Assembly: GCA_903886975.1 (NCBI GenBank)
Contig: CAISOB010000015.1
Span: forward strand, 27,870-91,869
Length of the DNA stretch: 64,000 bases
From: an uncultured beta proteobacterium
GTDB lineage: Bacteria; Pseudomonadota; Gammaproteobacteria; Burkholderiales; Rhodocyclaceae
Direction of reading: 5' to 3'
Below the pieces are notes generated by a model. It was not told the origin of the DNA and searched no databases. It saw only the letters and a program-made list of their open reading frames with translations. Shown here piece by piece: positions 26,775-37,523 of this stretch (position 1 is its first letter; the number at the start of each line of letters is the position of its first letter). The position numbers and the translations under genes are program-made.

Positions 26775-27878
26775 ATGTCCCTTAGCGATCAGACCCTGCC
26801 CAATGTCCGCGCCATTTCGCCTTATCTCGCGGGCAAGCCGATCACCCAGTTGGCGCGTGAAATGGGAATTCCGGTCGAGCGCATCGTCAAACTGGCGTCG
26901 AACGAAAATCCGCTCGGCATGAGTCCGCTGGCCAGGGTGGCGATGGAAGAAGCCGCGCTCTCGCTCGAGCGCTATCCGGACGACTTCGAGCTGAAGAACG
27001 CGCTGGCCGGGCATACGGGTCTGCCGATGGCGCGCATCGTTCTCGGCAACGGGTCGAACGATGTACTCGACCTGATCGCCCGCGTCTTTCTCGCACCCGG
27101 GCGTTCGGCGATCTTCGCGCAGCACGCCTTCGCCGTCTACCCGCTGGCCACGCTGGCGGCGGGTGCCGAACTCATCGTCGTGCCGGCCAAGGACTTCGGG
27201 CATGACCTCGATGCGATGCGCGCGGCAATTCGCCCCGATACGCGCCTGATCTGGATCGCCAACCCGAACAACCCGACCGGAACCTTTGTTACTTACCCGC
27301 AGCTCAAGGCCTTTTTGCAGGCCGTTCCTGCCGATGTCATCGTCGTGCTCGACGAGGCTTACAACGACTACATCCCGCCGGCCGAGCGCGCCGATACGAA
27401 GGCCTGGCTCGCCGACTTTCCGAACCTGGTGATCACCCGCACCTTCTCGAAGATCTATGGCCTCGCCGGTTTGCGCATCGGCTACGCGCTGGCCTCGGCG
27501 GAGATCGCCGACCTGATGAACCGCGTGCGCCAGCCCTTCAACTGCAACAACCTGGCGCTGGCCGCGGCGACCGCGGCACTTGGCGATCACGATTTCGTCG
27601 CCAAGAGCTATGCACTCAACCGCGCCGGCATGGCGCAGATCCTCGCCGGGCTCGAACGCCTCGGCTACCCGGTCATCCCTTCGCATGGCAATTTCATCAC
27701 CTTCAAGGCTGGCGACGCCGCGACGCTCAACCAGAAGTTGCTCAAACAGGGCGTCATCGTCCGGCCGCTCGGCGGCTACGGCATGCCCGAGTGGCTGCGC
27801 GTGACCATCGGCAGCGAGACCGACAACGCGCGCTTTCTCGAGGCGCTGGCCAATAGCCAGGAGAGCGCGGCGAAATGA
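26775..27878 (+). CDS. hisC: Histidinol-phosphate aminotransferase
   Basis: This class I/II PLP aminotransferase (367 residues) is involved in histidine synthesis and, in this aromatic cluster, probably also aromatic amino acid transamination (HisC2-type context). It shows KLASNENPLG (about 38-47), GNGSNDVLDLIARVFL, the IWIANPNNPTGT substrate stretch, DEAYNDY, and the Schiff-base lysine in TRTFSKIYGLAGLRIGY (Lys near residue 226). It sits between pheA and tyrA with the next gene overlapping by four bases, supporting a role on phenylpyruvate or hydroxyphenylpyruvate as well. Confidence 0.95.
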   Translation: MSLSDQTLPNVRAISPYLAGKPITQLAREMGIPVERIVKLASNENPLGMSPLARVAMEEAALSLERYPDDFELKNALAGHTGLPMARIVLGNGSNDVLDLIARVFLAPGRSAIFAQHAFAVYPLATLAAGAELIVVPAKDFGHDLDAMRAAIRPDTRLIWIANPNNPTGTFVTYPQLKAFLQAVPADVIVVLDEAYNDYIPPAERADTKAWLADFPNLVITRTFSKIYGLAGLRIGYALASAEIADLMNRVRQPFNCNNLALAAATAALGDHDFVAKSYALNRAGMAQILAGLERLGYPVIPSHGNFITFKAGDAATLNQKLLKQGVIVRPLGGYGMPEWLRVTIGSETDNARFLEALANSQESAAK

Positions 27879-28762
27879 GCGCCGCGCCGGAATTCGGCAA
27901 GGTCGTCGTCTTCGGTGTCGGCCTGATCGGCGGATCGTTTGCGCTGGCGCTGAAAGCCACTGAGCAGGTCGAGGAAGTCGTCGGTTTCGGGCGCAGCCTC
28001 GCGACGCTGACGCAAGCCCTCGACCTTGGCATCATCGACCGGGTCGGCGCCAACGCCGGGCAGGAAGTGGCCGATGCCGATCTCGTCCTGCTCGCCACGC
28101 CGGTCGGCCAGATGCCCGAGATCATGGAACGCATCGAACCCTATCTAGGCGCGGACACGGTCATTACCGACGGCGGCAGCACCAAGGCCGATGTCGTCGC
28201 CGCGGCGCGACTGCATTTCGGCGATCGCGTCGGCCAGTTCGTTCCCGCGCACCCGATCGCCGGCGCCGAAAACAGCGGTGCGAGCGCGGCGCGCGCCGAT
28301 CTTTACCGCGAGAAGAAAGTCGTCCTGACGCCGTTGCCGGAGAACTCGGTGCTCAATGTCGCGCGCGTGCGCTCGGCCTGGGAGTGGTGCGGCGCGCAGG
28401 TGCATGAACTGTCCCCCGGCCAGCACGACGAGGTTTTTGCCGCCGTCAGCCACCTGCCGCATCTCTTGTCGTTCGCGCTGGTGCACGGCCTGACGCAGCG
28501 CCCCGACAGCAATCTCTATTTCAGCTACGCCGCGAGCGGATTCCGCGATTTCACGCGGATTGCCGCGAGCCATCCGGAAATGTGGCGCGACATCTGTCTC
28601 GCCAATCGCGGCGCCCTGCTCAAGGAGCTCGACCGTTATCGCGCCCAGCTCGATGAGTTGCGCGTCGCGCTGCAAAAAGGCGACGGCGCGGCCCTCGAGC
28701 AGACCTTCAGCATTGCGCGCACGGCGCGCCGCGGCTGGGCAGAAGGACAGGGCAAGCCATGA
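27875..28762 (+). CDS. tyrA: Prephenate (arogenate) dehydrogenase
   Basis: This 295-residue TyrA oxidatively decarboxylates prephenate or arogenate in tyrosine synthesis. The Rossmann motif [16 protein letters not shown] is at residues 11-26. The catalytic region has [14 protein letters not shown] (His in the HPIAG motif) and [15 protein letters not shown]. It overlaps hisC and aroA by four bases each, so translation is coupled through the operon. No chorismate mutase domain is fused. Confidence 0.95.
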   Translation: MSAAPEFGKVVVFGVGLIGGSFALALKATEQVEEVVGFGRSLATLTQALDLGIIDRVGANAGQEVADADLVLLATPVGQMPEIMERIEPYLGADTVITDGGSTKADVVAAARLHFGDRVGQFVPAHPIAGAENSGASAARADLYREKKVVLTPLPENSVLNVARVRSAWEWCGAQVHELSPGQHDEVFAAVSHLPHLLSFALVHGLTQRPDSNLYFSYAASGFRDFTRIAASHPEMWRDICLANRGALLKELDRYRAQLDELRVALQKGDGAALEQTFSIARTARRGWAEGQGKP

Positions 28763-30711
28763 ACTTCATCGATCTGCCGCCGCTGCTGTCGGCACGCGGC
28801 ACCGTGCGCCTGCCGGGCTCAAAAAGCATCTCCAACCGCATCCTGCTACTCGCCGCGCTCGCCGAGGGCGAGACCGAAATCCGCGACCTGCTCGAATCCG
28901 ACGACACGGCGCATATGCTGGCCGCGCTGGTGGCGCTTGGCGTCGCGGTCGAGCCGCTCGGCGACGGCGCCTACCGGGTGCGCGGCGCCGGCGGGAATTT
29001 TCCGGTTAAGCAAGCCGAACTCTTCCTCGGAAATGCCGGCACCGCTTTCCGCTCCTTGACCGCGGCACTGGCGCTTTCCGCTGGCGAGTACACGCTGTCG
29101 GGCGCACCGCGCATGCACGAGCGGCCGATCGCCGATCTCGTCGATGCCTTGCGAGCGGTCGGCGCCGAAATCGACTACCTCGGCAAGCCAGGCTTCCCGC
29201 CACTGGCCATTGGTAGGCGGCGCCCGCCGCCGCTGCATGCCGCCGGTGTCGTGCGGGTGCGCGGCGACGTGTCGAGCCAGTTCCTGAGCGGCCTCCTGCT
29301 GGCGCTGCCGCTGACCGGCGTCGAGACCACAATTGAAGTCCTCGGCGATCTCGTCTCGCGGCCCTATGTCCAAATCACCTTGGCGATGATGCGGCGCTTT
29401 GGCGTGCGCGTGGTGCAGGAGGGCGCGCGGCATTTCGTCGTCCCGGCAGCGAGTCATTACGTGGCGCCCGGCCTGATCCGGGTCGAGGGCGATGCCTCGG
29501 CGGCCTCATATTTTCTTGCCCTGGGGGCCATCGGCGGCGGCCCGCTGCGCGTCGAAGGGGTCGGACGCCAATCGGTCCAGGGCGACGTGTGCTTTGCCGA
29601 CGCCCTGGCGCTGATGGGCGCGCGCATTGAAATCGGTGAGGACTGGATCGAGGCGAGCGCGCCGGCTTCAGGAAAGCTGCGCGGCATCGCCCTCGATGGT
29701 AACGACATTCCCGACGCGGCGATGACGCTGGCGACGACCGCGCTCTTTGCCGCCGGCCCGACGACGCTGTCCAATATCGCCAGCTGGCGGGTCAAGGAAA
29801 CCGACCGTATCGAGGCGCTCGCCACCGAGCTGCGCAAGCTCGGTGCAACGGTCGAGACCGGCGCCGATTTCGTCCGCGTGACGCCGCCTCCGGCCGGACT
29901 ACGCACGCCGCCTGAAGGCATCGCCACCTACGACGATCACCGCATCGCCATGTGTTTCTCGCTGGCGGCGCTGGGGGTGCCGCTGCGCATCAACGATCCG
30001 GGCTGTGTCAGCAAGACTTTCCCCGAGTATTTCGAATACTTTGCCGCCGTGACGCAAGCGGTGCCGGTAATTGCCATCGACGGTCCTTCGGCGTCCGGCA
30101 AGGGGACGATCGCAATACGGGTGGCGCAGGCCCTCGGCTGGCATTATCTCGATTCGGGCGCGCTCTATCGCCTGACGGCGCTCGCGGCACAACGCGCCGG
30201 CGTGGCCTGGGGCGACGAAGCCGGCGTCGCCGCCGTCGCTGCCAGCCTGGATGCGGAATTCGGCGAAGACTCGATCAAGCTCTCCGGCGTCGAGGTCGGC
30301 GACGCGATCCGTACCGAGGATATCTCGTCGGGGGCCTCGCAGATCGCGGTTATGCCGGCGGTGCGCGCGGCCTTGCTCTTCCGGCAGCGGGTCTTCCGCC
30401 GGGCGCCGGGCCTCGTGGCGGACGGCCGCGACATGGCTTCCGTCGTGTTTCCCGACGCCCAGACCAAGGTTTTTCTCACCGCCAGCGTCGAGGTGCGGGC
30501 GCAAAGACGTTATAAGCAGTTGATCGAAAAAGGAATCGCTGCTAGTATCCAGCCTCTTTTGCTGGATTTGCGCGAACGCGACGAACGCGACAGCCGACGC
30601 AGCGTCGCGCCCTTGCAGCAGGAAGCCGACGCCCACTTGCTCGATGCGACGAATCTGACCATAGATCAGACCGCTGCTCAGGTGCTGGGCTGGTTCAGGA
30701 AGATTTTGTAA
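28759..30711 (+). CDS. aroA-cmk: Fused EPSP synthase / cytidylate kinase
   Basis: This 650-residue protein joins two enzymes. Residues ~1-430 are 5-enolpyruvylshikimate-3-phosphate synthase: [10 protein letters not shown] (about 17-26), [14 protein letters not shown] (about 93-106), [19 protein letters not shown] (about 347-365) and [19 protein letters not shown]. From about residue 436 cytidylate kinase begins with the P-loop [14 protein letters not shown], then [10 protein letters not shown], the CMP-binding stretch and [12 protein letters not shown]. Both halves keep their motifs, so both activities should be present. Separate aroA and cmk are neighbours in most relatives; here loss of a stop has fused them. 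Confidence 0.96.
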   Translation: MNFIDLPPLLSARGTVRLPGSKSISNRILLLAALAEGETEIRDLLESDDTAHMLAALVALGVAVEPLGDGAYRVRGAGGNFPVKQAELFLGNAGTAFRSLTAALALSAGEYTLSGAPRMHERPIADLVDALRAVGAEIDYLGKPGFPPLAIGRRRPPPLHAAGVVRVRGDVSSQFLSGLLLALPLTGVETTIEVLGDLVSRPYVQITLAMMRRFGVRVVQEGARHFVVPAASHYVAPGLIRVEGDASAASYFLALGAIGGGPLRVEGVGRQSVQGDVCFADALALMGARIEIGEDWIEASAPASGKLRGIALDGNDIPDAAMTLATTALFAAGPTTLSNIASWRVKETDRIEALATELRKLGATVETGADFVRVTPPPAGLRTPPEGIATYDDHRIAMCFSLAALGVPLRINDPGCVSKTFPEYFEYFAAVTQAVPVIAIDGPSASGKGTIAIRVAQALGWHYLDSGALYRLTALAAQRAGVAWGDEAGVAAVAASLDAEFGEDSIKLSGVEVGDAIRTEDISSGASQIAVMPAVRAALLFRQRVFRRAPGLVADGRDMASVVFPDAQTKVFLTASVEVRAQRRYKQLIEKGIAASIQPLLLDLRERDERDSRRSVAPLQQEADAHLLDATNLTIDQTAAQVLGWFRKIL

Positions 30712-30830
30712 CAGCGGTTCGTAGCAGGGGGCGCGGCTTTGCGGCGCTTCCAGGTATTGCCAGTTCGGGTCCCGTGACTGGCGATGTTTTTTTAACTTTA
30801 CCCGCAGTCATGCGGACAGGTCCCTCACAT

Positions 30831-32528
30831 ATGTCAGCCAACCCCGTAGTTCAAGAAAGTTTTGCCGACCTTTTCGAAGCCAGCCTCGCGCGCCAGGAAA
30901 TGCGCCAGGGCGAGGTCATCACCGCAGAAGTCGTTCGCATCGACCAGAATTTCGTGGTCGTCAATGCCGGACTGAAATCCGAAAGCTATATCGAACGTGA
31001 AGAATTCTTAAGCGATGCCGGCGAACTCGAAGTCAAGGTCGGTGATTTCGTTCAAGTCGCCATCGAGCAGCTCGAAAACGGTTTCGGTGAAACCCGCCTG
31101 TCGCGCGAACGCGCCAAGCGCGTCGCCGCGTGGAACTTCCTCGAAGCCGCGCTTAACGAAGGCACCCTCGTGACCGGCACGATCACCGGCAAGGTCAAGG
31201 GCGGCCTGACCGTCATGGCCAACAGCGTGCGCGCCTTCCTGCCCGGATCGCTGGTCGACATGCGCCCGGTCAAGGACACCACGCCGTACGAAGGCAAGAC
31301 CTACGAATTCAAGGTCATCAAGCTCGACCGCAAGCGCAACAACGTCGTCGTTTCCCGCCGTGCCGTTCTCGAAGCTTCCGTCGGCGAAGAGCGCGAAGCG
31401 CTGCTCTCCAACTTGAAGGAAGGCAGTATCGTCAAGGGCATCGTCAAGAACATCACCGATTACGGCGCCTTCGTCGATCTCGGCGGCATTGACGGCCTGC
31501 TGCACATCACCGATCTGGCCTGGCGCCGCGTCCGTCACCCGTCCGAAGTACTGGCGGTCGGCGACGAAGTGCAAGCCAAGATCCTCAAGTTCGACCAGGA
31601 GAAGAATCGCGTTTCCCTGGGCCTCAAGCAGCTCGGCGAAGATCCGTGGGTCGGCATTTCGCGCCGTTACCCGCAGAGCACGCGCCTGTTTGGCAAGGTC
31701 ACCAATCTCACCGATTACGGCGCATTCGTCGAAATCGAACAGGGTATCGAAGGCCTGGTGCACGTTTCCGAAATGGACTGGACCAACAAGAACGTCCATC
31801 CGTCCAAGGTCGTCCAGCTCGGCGACGAAGTCGAAGTGATGATCCTCGAGATCGACGAAGAGCGCCGCCGCATTTCGCTGGGCATGAAGCAGTGCGCAGC
31901 GAATCCGTGGGACGAGTTCTCGATGAACCAGAAGAAGGGCGACAAGGTCCGCGGTGCGATCAAGTCGATCACCGATTTTGGCGTGTTCATCGGTCTGCCC
32001 GGCGGCATCGACGGCCTGGTGCACCTCTCCGATCTGTCGTGGTCGGTTCCCGGCGAAGAAGCCATCCGCAACTTCAAGAAGGGTGACGAAGTCGAAGCCG
32101 TCGTTCTGGCCATCGACACCGAGAAGGAACGCATTTCGCTCGGCATCAAGCAGCTTGACGGCGATCCTTACACCAGCTTCATCGCCACCCACGAGAAGAA
32201 TGCCATTGTCAATGGCGTGATCAAGTCGGTCGATGCGCGCGGTGCGATCGTCACCCTCGAAGGCGACATGGAAGGCTATCTGCGCGCTTCCGAAGTCTCG
32301 CGCGACCGGATCGAGGATCTGACCAAGGTGTACAAGGAAGGCGATGCCGTCGAAGCGATGATCATCAACATCGATCGCAAGACGCGCTCGATCAACCTGT
32401 CGATCAAGGCCAAGGATCAAGCCGAGCAGCACGAAGCGATGCAGAAGTTTACGGCCGACAGCAGTGCGAACTCGGGAACGACCAATCTTGGCGCTTTGCT
32501 GAAAGCCAAGCTCAACAACCCGCAATAA
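30831..32528 (+). CDS. rpsA: 30S ribosomal protein S1
   Basis: Ribosomal protein S1 (565 residues from ATG 30831) carries six S1/OB RNA-binding repeats spread over the length, each ending in a [13 protein letters not shown] segment (for example near 260, 347 and 434). The ATG start [16 protein letters not shown] fits the family; an upstream in-frame GTG at 30774 would add 19 atypical residues. The 119-base leader after cmk may carry the S1 autoregulatory site known in proteobacteria. ihfB follows 9 bases downstream. Confidence 0.97.
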   Translation: MSANPVVQESFADLFEASLARQEMRQGEVITAEVVRIDQNFVVVNAGLKSESYIEREEFLSDAGELEVKVGDFVQVAIEQLENGFGETRLSRERAKRVAAWNFLEAALNEGTLVTGTITGKVKGGLTVMANSVRAFLPGSLVDMRPVKDTTPYEGKTYEFKVIKLDRKRNNVVVSRRAVLEASVGEEREALLSNLKEGSIVKGIVKNITDYGAFVDLGGIDGLLHITDLAWRRVRHPSEVLAVGDEVQAKILKFDQEKNRVSLGLKQLGEDPWVGISRRYPQSTRLFGKVTNLTDYGAFVEIEQGIEGLVHVSEMDWTNKNVHPSKVVQLGDEVEVMILEIDEERRRISLGMKQCAANPWDEFSMNQKKGDKVRGAIKSITDFGVFIGLPGGIDGLVHLSDLSWSVPGEEAIRNFKKGDEVEAVVLAIDTEKERISLGIKQLDGDPYTSFIATHEKNAIVNGVIKSVDARGAIVTLEGDMEGYLRASEVSRDRIEDLTKVYKEGDAVEAMIINIDRKTRSINLSIKAKDQAEQHEAMQKFTADSSANSGTTNLGALLKAKLNNPQ

Positions 32529-32537
32529 GGTTTGCGT

Positions 32538-32831
32538 ATGACCAAGTCAGATCTGATCGCGCGGCTGGCGGAGCGGTTTCCGCAACTGGTGGCCAAGGAC
32601 GCCGATTACGCGGTCAAGATGATCCTCGATGCCTTGTCCGAGGCTTTGGCCAAGGCCGATCGCATCGAGATTCGCGGCTTTGGCAGTTTTGCGCTGAACT
32701 ATCGTCCGCCGCGCGTCGGCCGTAACCCGAAGTCCGGGGACAAGGTCAGTGTGCCGGAAAAATGGGTTCCGCATTTCAAGGCCGGCAAGGAACTGCGCGA
32801 GCGCGTCGATAGCGCGCTCAAAGCGGACTGA
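32538..32831 (+). CDS. ihfB: Integration host factor subunit beta
   Basis: IHF-beta (97 residues) is a HU/IHF-fold DNA-bending protein that works with IHF-alpha. The start [14 protein letters not shown] is canonical and an AAGG site lies before ATG 32538 (an in-frame TTG at 32532 is less likely). The DNA-inserting arm [30 protein letters not shown] is intact with the Pro near residue 64. It is placed directly after rpsA, as in most beta- and gammaproteobacteria. Confidence 0.96.
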   Translation: MTKSDLIARLAERFPQLVAKDADYAVKMILDALSEALAKADRIEIRGFGSFALNYRPPRVGRNPKSGDKVSVPEKWVPHFKAGKELRERVDSALKAD

Positions 32832-32854
32832 GTCGGCCGCCGTGGTCAGAACAC

Positions 32855-32883
32855 AGGCGGCAACGCGAGTTGCCGCCTTTTTT
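32855..32883 (+). terminator. Rho-independent terminator after ihfB
   Basis: AGGCGGCAAC / GTTGCCGCCT (32855-32864, 32869-32878) with a GCGA loop is followed by TTTTT. It separates rpsA-ihfB from lapA; the lapA ribosome-binding site begins only 8 bases later, so some read-through is probably used. Confidence 0.9.
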
Positions 32884-32900
32884 ATCGCTCGGAGATGAAG

Positions 32901-33158
32901 ATGCGTGCCTTGTCGTGGGCCTGCCGGATTTTCATATTCCTGTTCCTGCTCGCCTTCGCGCTCAAGAACACGGACCCGGTCAGCGTTCGCTTTTTCCTTG
33001 ACACCGAGTGGCAAGCGCCGCTGATCATCATCGTTCTGGCTTTCTTCGCCGGCGGCGCGGCACTCGGGGTATTGTCGCTGCTCGGCACGATTTTCGGATT
33101 GCGTCGCGAAGTGTCCCGATTAAAGCGCGACGCGAGGCAAATTGAGAAAAGCAGTTAA
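32901..33158 (+). CDS. lapA: Lipopolysaccharide assembly protein A (DUF1049)
   Basis: This small inner-membrane protein (85 residues from ATG 32901, GGAG six bases upstream) has two membrane helices, IFIFLFLLAFALKN and PLIIIVLAFFAGGAALGVL, and a short charged tail with VSRLKRDARQIE. LapA works with LapB in controlling LpxC degradation and LPS synthesis. lapB follows after a repeat element. Confidence 0.88.
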   Translation: MRALSWACRIFIFLFLLAFALKNTDPVSVRFFLDTEWQAPLIIIVLAFFAGGAALGVLSLLGTIFGLRREVSRLKRDARQIEKSS

Positions 33159-33202
33159 GCGCAACGAGCGCACGCGATTTGCATGGCGACAACGATTAGC
33201 AT

Positions 33203-33274
33203 CGTCATTCCGGCGAAAGCCGGAATCCAGGTTTTTGGGGCACAATCTGGATCCCGGCTTTCGCCGGGATGACG
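33203..33274. repeat. Dispersed 72-bp palindromic repeat, copy 1
   Basis: CGTCATTCCGGCGAAAGCCG at the left is mirrored by CGGCTTTCGCCGGGATGACG at the right, with CCAG/CTGG inside. The same unit recurs at 35484-35563 and 57222-57293. Each arm is itself a hairpin (CCGGC GAAA GCCGG). It lies between lapA and lapB and may be transcribed as a structured spacer. Confidence 0.9.
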
Positions 33275-33335
33275 TGGTCTTGAACGGCCCCATGGCGCCT
33301 AGGCGGTTTGGCATGGCCCTAACTGAGACTCCTCG

Positions 33336-34505
33336 ATGATTGAATTCGAGTACTGGCAACTGCTCTTCTTCCCGCTCTTTTTCGCATTGGGCTGGGCCGC
33401 CGCGCGCATCGATATCAGGCACCTCGTCAAGGAATCGCGGGCGCTGCCGCGCTCGTATTTCCAGGGGCTCAACTTCCTGCTCAACGAGCAGCCCGACCGG
33501 GCCATCGAAGCCTTCGTCGATGCCGTCAAGGTCGATCCGCAGACCATCGAACTGCATTTCGCGCTCGGCAGCCTTTTCCGCCGCCGCGGCGAGATCGAGC
33601 GCGCAACGCGCATGCACCAGAATCTCGTCGATCGCGAGGATCTGCCCGAAGACTTGAAGTTGCAGGCTTTGAGCGAGCTTGGCCAGGACTACCTGAAAGC
33701 CGGCCTGCTCGACCGCGCCGAGGAAATCTTCGACCGGCTGCGCAATTCGCCGCGGGTCGAAGATGCCAAGCGCAATCTCCTCGAAATCTACCAGCTCGAA
33801 AAAGACTGGGAGAAGGCGATCGCCATCTCCGCTGAACTACCCGATATTTCGACGCAGAAGGAAGTTGCCGAGTATTTCTGCGAACTGGCCGGAGCCGAAA
33901 TGATACGTTCGCGTCCCGACGCCGCGAGCGCGTATCTTTCGACCGCGCTCGAGCGCAATCGCAAGTGCGTGCGCGCGAGCCTTCTGCAAGGCGACATCGA
34001 GGCGCAACAGGACCGAAGCGCAGAGGCGATCGCCTGCTGGCAGCGCATCGAGCAGCAGGATCCCACCTTCCTGGCGCTCGTCGCGCAGCGCCTGCTCGAT
34101 GCTTTCCGCAAGCTCGATCGCCGCGACGAAGGCCTGCAGCTTTTGCGCGGCTATCTCGAACGCTACCCCTCGCTCGACCTGCTCGACGTGGTCTTTCAAC
34201 TGGTGCTCGAGAGCGAAGGCGCCGACGCGGCCTATGCCCTGGTGCGCGACGAACTCAAGCGCAATCCGACCCTGCTCGGTTTCGACAAGCTGATCGAAGC
34301 GCGCCTGCTCGTCGCGCCGCCCGAGTCGCGCCCCGATCTCGACCTTGCCAAGAGCATAGTGCAAGGTTATACGCGTCGCCTGGCGCGCTATCGGTGCGAT
34401 AATTGCGGTTTCAAGGCGCGCCAGTTCTATTGGCGTTGTCCGGCTTGCGGCGGCTGGGAGACCTACTCGCCGAAGCGCACCGAAGAATTCGATTTGACGC
34501 CTTAG
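33336..34505 (+). CDS. lapB: Lipopolysaccharide assembly protein B (TPR protein)
   Basis: LapB/YciM (389 residues) is an N-terminally membrane-anchored cytoplasmic adaptor that brings LpxC to FtsH. The N-terminal helix (residues ~5-22) is followed by about nine TPR-like helical repeats (FLLNEQPDRAIEAFVDAVKV onward) and a C-terminal rubredoxin-like metal knuckle, YRCDNCGFKARQFYWRCPAC (residues ~353-372, two CxxC pairs). All hallmark parts are intact. Confidence 0.95.
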   Translation: MIEFEYWQLLFFPLFFALGWAAARIDIRHLVKESRALPRSYFQGLNFLLNEQPDRAIEAFVDAVKVDPQTIELHFALGSLFRRRGEIERATRMHQNLVDREDLPEDLKLQALSELGQDYLKAGLLDRAEEIFDRLRNSPRVEDAKRNLLEIYQLEKDWEKAIAISAELPDISTQKEVAEYFCELAGAEMIRSRPDAASAYLSTALERNRKCVRASLLQGDIEAQQDRSAEAIACWQRIEQQDPTFLALVAQRLLDAFRKLDRRDEGLQLLRGYLERYPSLDLLDVVFQLVLESEGADAAYALVRDELKRNPTLLGFDKLIEARLLVAPPESRPDLDLAKSIVQGYTRRLARYRCDNCGFKARQFYWRCPACGGWETYSPKRTEEFDLTP

Positions 34506-34520
34506 TCGGAGAAATTGTTC

Positions 34521-35453
34521 ATGCAGTTGGGAGATCTGTCGGCTGTTCGCCTGCTCGTCGTCGGCGATGTCATGCTCGATCGCTACTGGTTCGGCGAGGT
34601 GTCGCGCATTTCACCCGAAGCGCCGGTGCCGGTCGTCAAGGTCGAGCGCAGCGAGGAGCGCCCGGGCGGCGCGGCCAACGTCGCGCGCAACGCCGCGGCG
34701 CTCGGCGCGCAGGTCTGCCTGCTGGCCCTCGTTGGCAAAGACGAGCCGGGCGAGAGCTTGAAGCGTCTACTCACTGCGGGCGGAATCGACGCCAGCCTGC
34801 ACGTCGACGAAGCCATTACCACGACTGTCAAGCTACGCGTCATCGGCCGCCAGCAGCAGCTCCTGCGCATCGATTTCGAGACGACGCCCTCGCACGAAGT
34901 GCTGCGCGCCAAATTTTCCGAATTCGGCGCGCGACTGCCCGACTGCGACGCGGTGATTTTTTCCGATTACGGCAAGGGCGGGCTGGCGCATGTCAGCGAA
35001 ATGATTCGCCTGGCGCGCGCGGCGGGAAAGATCGTCCTCGTCGACCCGAAAGGCGACGAATACGCCAAGTACGCCGGAGCGACGATCGTCACGCCCAACC
35101 GTTCCGAAATGCGCGAAGTGGTCGGGCGCTGGAAGGACGAAGCCGAACTCGAGGCGAAAGCCAACGCCTTGCGTTCCGAACTTGGGCTCGAGGCGCTGCT
35201 GGTCACGCGCAGCGAAGCGGGAATGACGTTGTTTCGCGCGCAGGGCACGGCCCATGAACCGGCGGTGGCACGCGAAGTGTTCGATGTGTCCGGCGCCGGC
35301 GATACCGTCATCGCGACGCTCGCCGTGATGCTCGCGCATGGCGCCGATTGGCCCACGGCGATTCATGTGGCGAACGTTGCGGCGGGCATCGTGGTCGGCA
35401 AGCTCGGCACCGCGGTGGTCACGCGCGCCGAACTCGATGCTGCACTCAACTGA
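34521..35453 (+). CDS. hldE1/rfaE1: D-glycero-beta-D-manno-heptose-7-phosphate kinase
   Basis: This PfkB-family sugar kinase (310 residues) makes heptose-1,7-bisphosphate for the LPS inner core. The start is ATG 34521 with GGAG nine bases upstream. Motifs: RPGGAANVARNAAALGA (about 47-63) and the catalytic FDVSGAGDTVIATLAVML (about 254-271; Asp in GAGD is the base). It lacks the C-terminal nucleotidyltransferase domain of E. coli HldE, so that step needs a separate HldC/RfaE2 gene not seen here. Confidence 0.94.
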   Translation: MQLGDLSAVRLLVVGDVMLDRYWFGEVSRISPEAPVPVVKVERSEERPGGAANVARNAAALGAQVCLLALVGKDEPGESLKRLLTAGGIDASLHVDEAITTTVKLRVIGRQQQLLRIDFETTPSHEVLRAKFSEFGARLPDCDAVIFSDYGKGGLAHVSEMIRLARAAGKIVLVDPKGDEYAKYAGATIVTPNRSEMREVVGRWKDEAELEAKANALRSELGLEALLVTRSEAGMTLFRAQGTAHEPAVAREVFDVSGAGDTVIATLAVMLAHGADWPTAIHVANVAAGIVVGKLGTAVVTRAELDAALN

Positions 35454-35483
35454 GCTTAGCGAAGGGCTGATTAAGTGGAAATT

Positions 35484-35563
35484 CGTCATTCCGGCGAAAG
35501 CCGGAATCCAGTAAGTGCGACGAACTGGACACCGGCCCCGGATTTAAGCCTTCCGGGGTGACG
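35484..35563. repeat. Dispersed palindromic repeat, copy 2 (degenerate right arm)
   Basis: The left arm CGTCATTCCGGCGAAAGCCG is identical to copies 1 and 3, while the right arm is eroded (ACCGGCCCCGGATTTAAGCC then TTCCGGGGTGACG). It lies between hldE1 and hldD. Confidence 0.8.
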
Positions 35564-35629
35564 TTCTTTCGCCGGTGTGACGAGTTAACTTAGGTGCAAG
35601 AAAAGAACTGCAAGAACTGAGGATATGGG

Positions 35630-36625
35630 ATGTATACGATAGTTACCGGTGCTGCCGGCTTTATTGGTTCAAATCTCGTCAAGGCGCTCAACGAGCGCGG
35701 CGAGAGCCAGATCATCGCCGTCGATAATTTGACGCGCGCCGACAAGTTCAGCAATCTCGTCGACTGCCAGATCGCCGATTACCTCGACAAGGATGAATTC
35801 ATTGCACGGCTCGCCGCCGGTCGCTTCGACGGTGATGTCGCCGCGGTATTCCACGAAGGCGCCTGTTCCGACACCATGGAAACCGACGGCCGCTACATGA
35901 TGGAAAACAATTTCCGTTACTCACTCGCGCTGCTCGACTGGTGCCAGGCCAAGGAAGTGCAATTTCTCTACGCCTCGAGCGCCGCGACTTACGGCGGCGG
36001 CAGCGAGTTCAAGGAAGAGCGCGCTTTCGAAGCGCCGCTCAATGTCTATGGCTATTCGAAGTTCCTCTTCGACCAGATCGTCCGCCAGCGTCTGCCCGAA
36101 GCCTTGTCGCAGATCGTCGGGCTGCGTTACTTCAATGTCTACGGCCCGCGCGAATCGCACAAGGGGCGCATGGCTTCGGTCGCTTTTCACCACTACAAGC
36201 AGTTCCGCGCGGCGCGCAAAGTCAAGCTCTTCGAAGGTTGCGACGGCTACGCCGACGGCGAGCAGAAGCGCGACTTTGTCAGTGTCGACGATGTCGCCAA
36301 GGTCAATCTTTTCTTCCTCGAACATCCGCGGAAATCCGGCATCTTCAACCTCGGAACCGGCCGGGCGCAAAGCTTCAACGAGCTGGCCGTGGCCAATGTG
36401 AACGCTTGCCGGGCGCTCGCCGGCGAAGCGGCGCTGCCGCTTGCCGAATTGCTGCGCCAAGGCTTCATCGAATACATCCCTTTCCCCGAGGCGCTCCGGG
36501 GCAAGTACCAGAGCTTCACTCAGGCCGATCTTGCAAAGCTGCGCGCCGCCGGGTACGACGCACCTTTCGCCTGCGTCGAGGAAGGCGTCTCGCGCTATGT
36601 CAAATGGCTGGCCGCGCATGCATAA
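35630..36625 (+). CDS. hldD/rfaD: ADP-L-glycero-D-manno-heptose-6-epimerase
   Basis: This extended SDR epimerase (331 residues) completes ADP-heptose synthesis. Motifs: [16 protein letters not shown] (residues 4-19), ASSAATYGG (Ser of the catalytic triad), YGYSKFLFD (Tyr-x-x-x-Lys) and the family loop [21 protein letters not shown] (given in two parts near 165-185). The stop codon overlaps the cysM start (ATGCATAA). Confidence 0.96.
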   Translation: MYTIVTGAAGFIGSNLVKALNERGESQIIAVDNLTRADKFSNLVDCQIADYLDKDEFIARLAAGRFDGDVAAVFHEGACSDTMETDGRYMMENNFRYSLALLDWCQAKEVQFLYASSAATYGGGSEFKEERAFEAPLNVYGYSKFLFDQIVRQRLPEALSQIVGLRYFNVYGPRESHKGRMASVAFHHYKQFRAARKVKLFEGCDGYADGEQKRDFVSVDDVAKVNLFFLEHPRKSGIFNLGTGRAQSFNELAVANVNACRALAGEAALPLAELLRQGFIEYIPFPEALRGKYQSFTQADLAKLRAAGYDAPFACVEEGVSRYVKWLAAHA

Positions 36626-37517
36626 GACGCTCGAGGACTTCGTCGGCGGCACGCCGCTGGTGCGCCTGAAGCGGCTTCCGGGCGCCGCAGTCGAGGCGCG
36701 CGGCAACGTCATCCTGGCCAAACTCGAAGGCAACAATCCGGCCGGTTCGGTCAAGGACAGACCGGCGCTGTCGATGATCCGGCGTGCCGAAGGGCGCGGC
36801 GACATCAAGCCCGGCGACACGCTGATCGAAGCCACCTCGGGCAATACTGGCATCGCGCTGGCCATGGCTGCGGCGATGGGCGGCTACCGAATGATTTTGG
36901 TGATGCCTGAAAACCAGAGCGTCGAGCGCCGGCAGACGATGCGCGCCTTCGGCGCCGAGCTGGTGCTCACGCCGAAGGACGGCGGCATGGAACTCGCGCG
37001 CGACGTCGCCGAGAAGATGCGCGCCGAGGGCCGCGGCATCATCCTCGACCAGTTCGCCAATCCCGATAATCCGCTCGCGCATTACGAGGGCACCGGCCCC
37101 GAGATCTGGCGCGAAACGCAGGGGCGTATCACCCATTTTGTCAGCAGCATGGGAACGACCGGAACGATCATGGGCGTTTCGCGCTATCTCAAGGAGCAGA
37201 GTCCGGCGGTGTGCATCATCGGCTGCGAGCCCGCGCCCGGGTCGCAAATCGCCGGCATCCGCAAGTGGCCGCAAGCCTATCTGCCGAAGATCTTCGACCC
37301 GGCGCGCGTCGATCGCGTCGAACCGGTGGCCCAGCACGACGCCGAGGAAATGACCCGGCGCCTGGCCCGTGAAGAGGGGATTTTTGCCGGCATCTCCTCG
37401 GGCGGCGCGCTGGTCGTCGCGCTGCGCATCGCGCGCGAAGTCGAGAATGCGACCATCGTCACCATCGTTTGCGACCGCGGCGACCGCTACCTGTCGACCG
37501 GCGTTTTCCCGGCCTGA
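36618..37517 (+). CDS. cysM: Cysteine synthase B
   Basis: O-acetylserine (or O-phosphoserine) sulfhydrylase, 299 residues, PLP fold type II. The frame is open upstream inside hldD, but the start is ATG 36618 ([20 protein letters not shown]). Lys46 in [13 protein letters not shown] binds [13 protein letters not shown] is the phosphate/substrate loop (about 75-84), and [15 protein letters not shown] is the PLP phosphate loop. CysM-type sequences can use thiosulfate. It overlaps hldD by 8 bases. Confidence 0.95.
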   Translation: MHKTLEDFVGGTPLVRLKRLPGAAVEARGNVILAKLEGNNPAGSVKDRPALSMIRRAEGRGDIKPGDTLIEATSGNTGIALAMAAAMGGYRMILVMPENQSVERRQTMRAFGAELVLTPKDGGMELARDVAEKMRAEGRGIILDQFANPDNPLAHYEGTGPEIWRETQGRITHFVSSMGTTGTIMGVSRYLKEQSPAVCIIGCEPAPGSQIAGIRKWPQAYLPKIFDPARVDRVEPVAQHDAEEMTRRLAREEGIFAGISSGGALVVALRIAREVENATIVTIVCDRGDRYLSTGVFPA

Positions 37518-37523
37518 ACGACA

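Noticed and set aside
31008..32525. Long open frame antisense to rpsA (505 codons)
   Set aside because: Shadow of the S1 repeats, no recognisable protein; the sense gene is certain.
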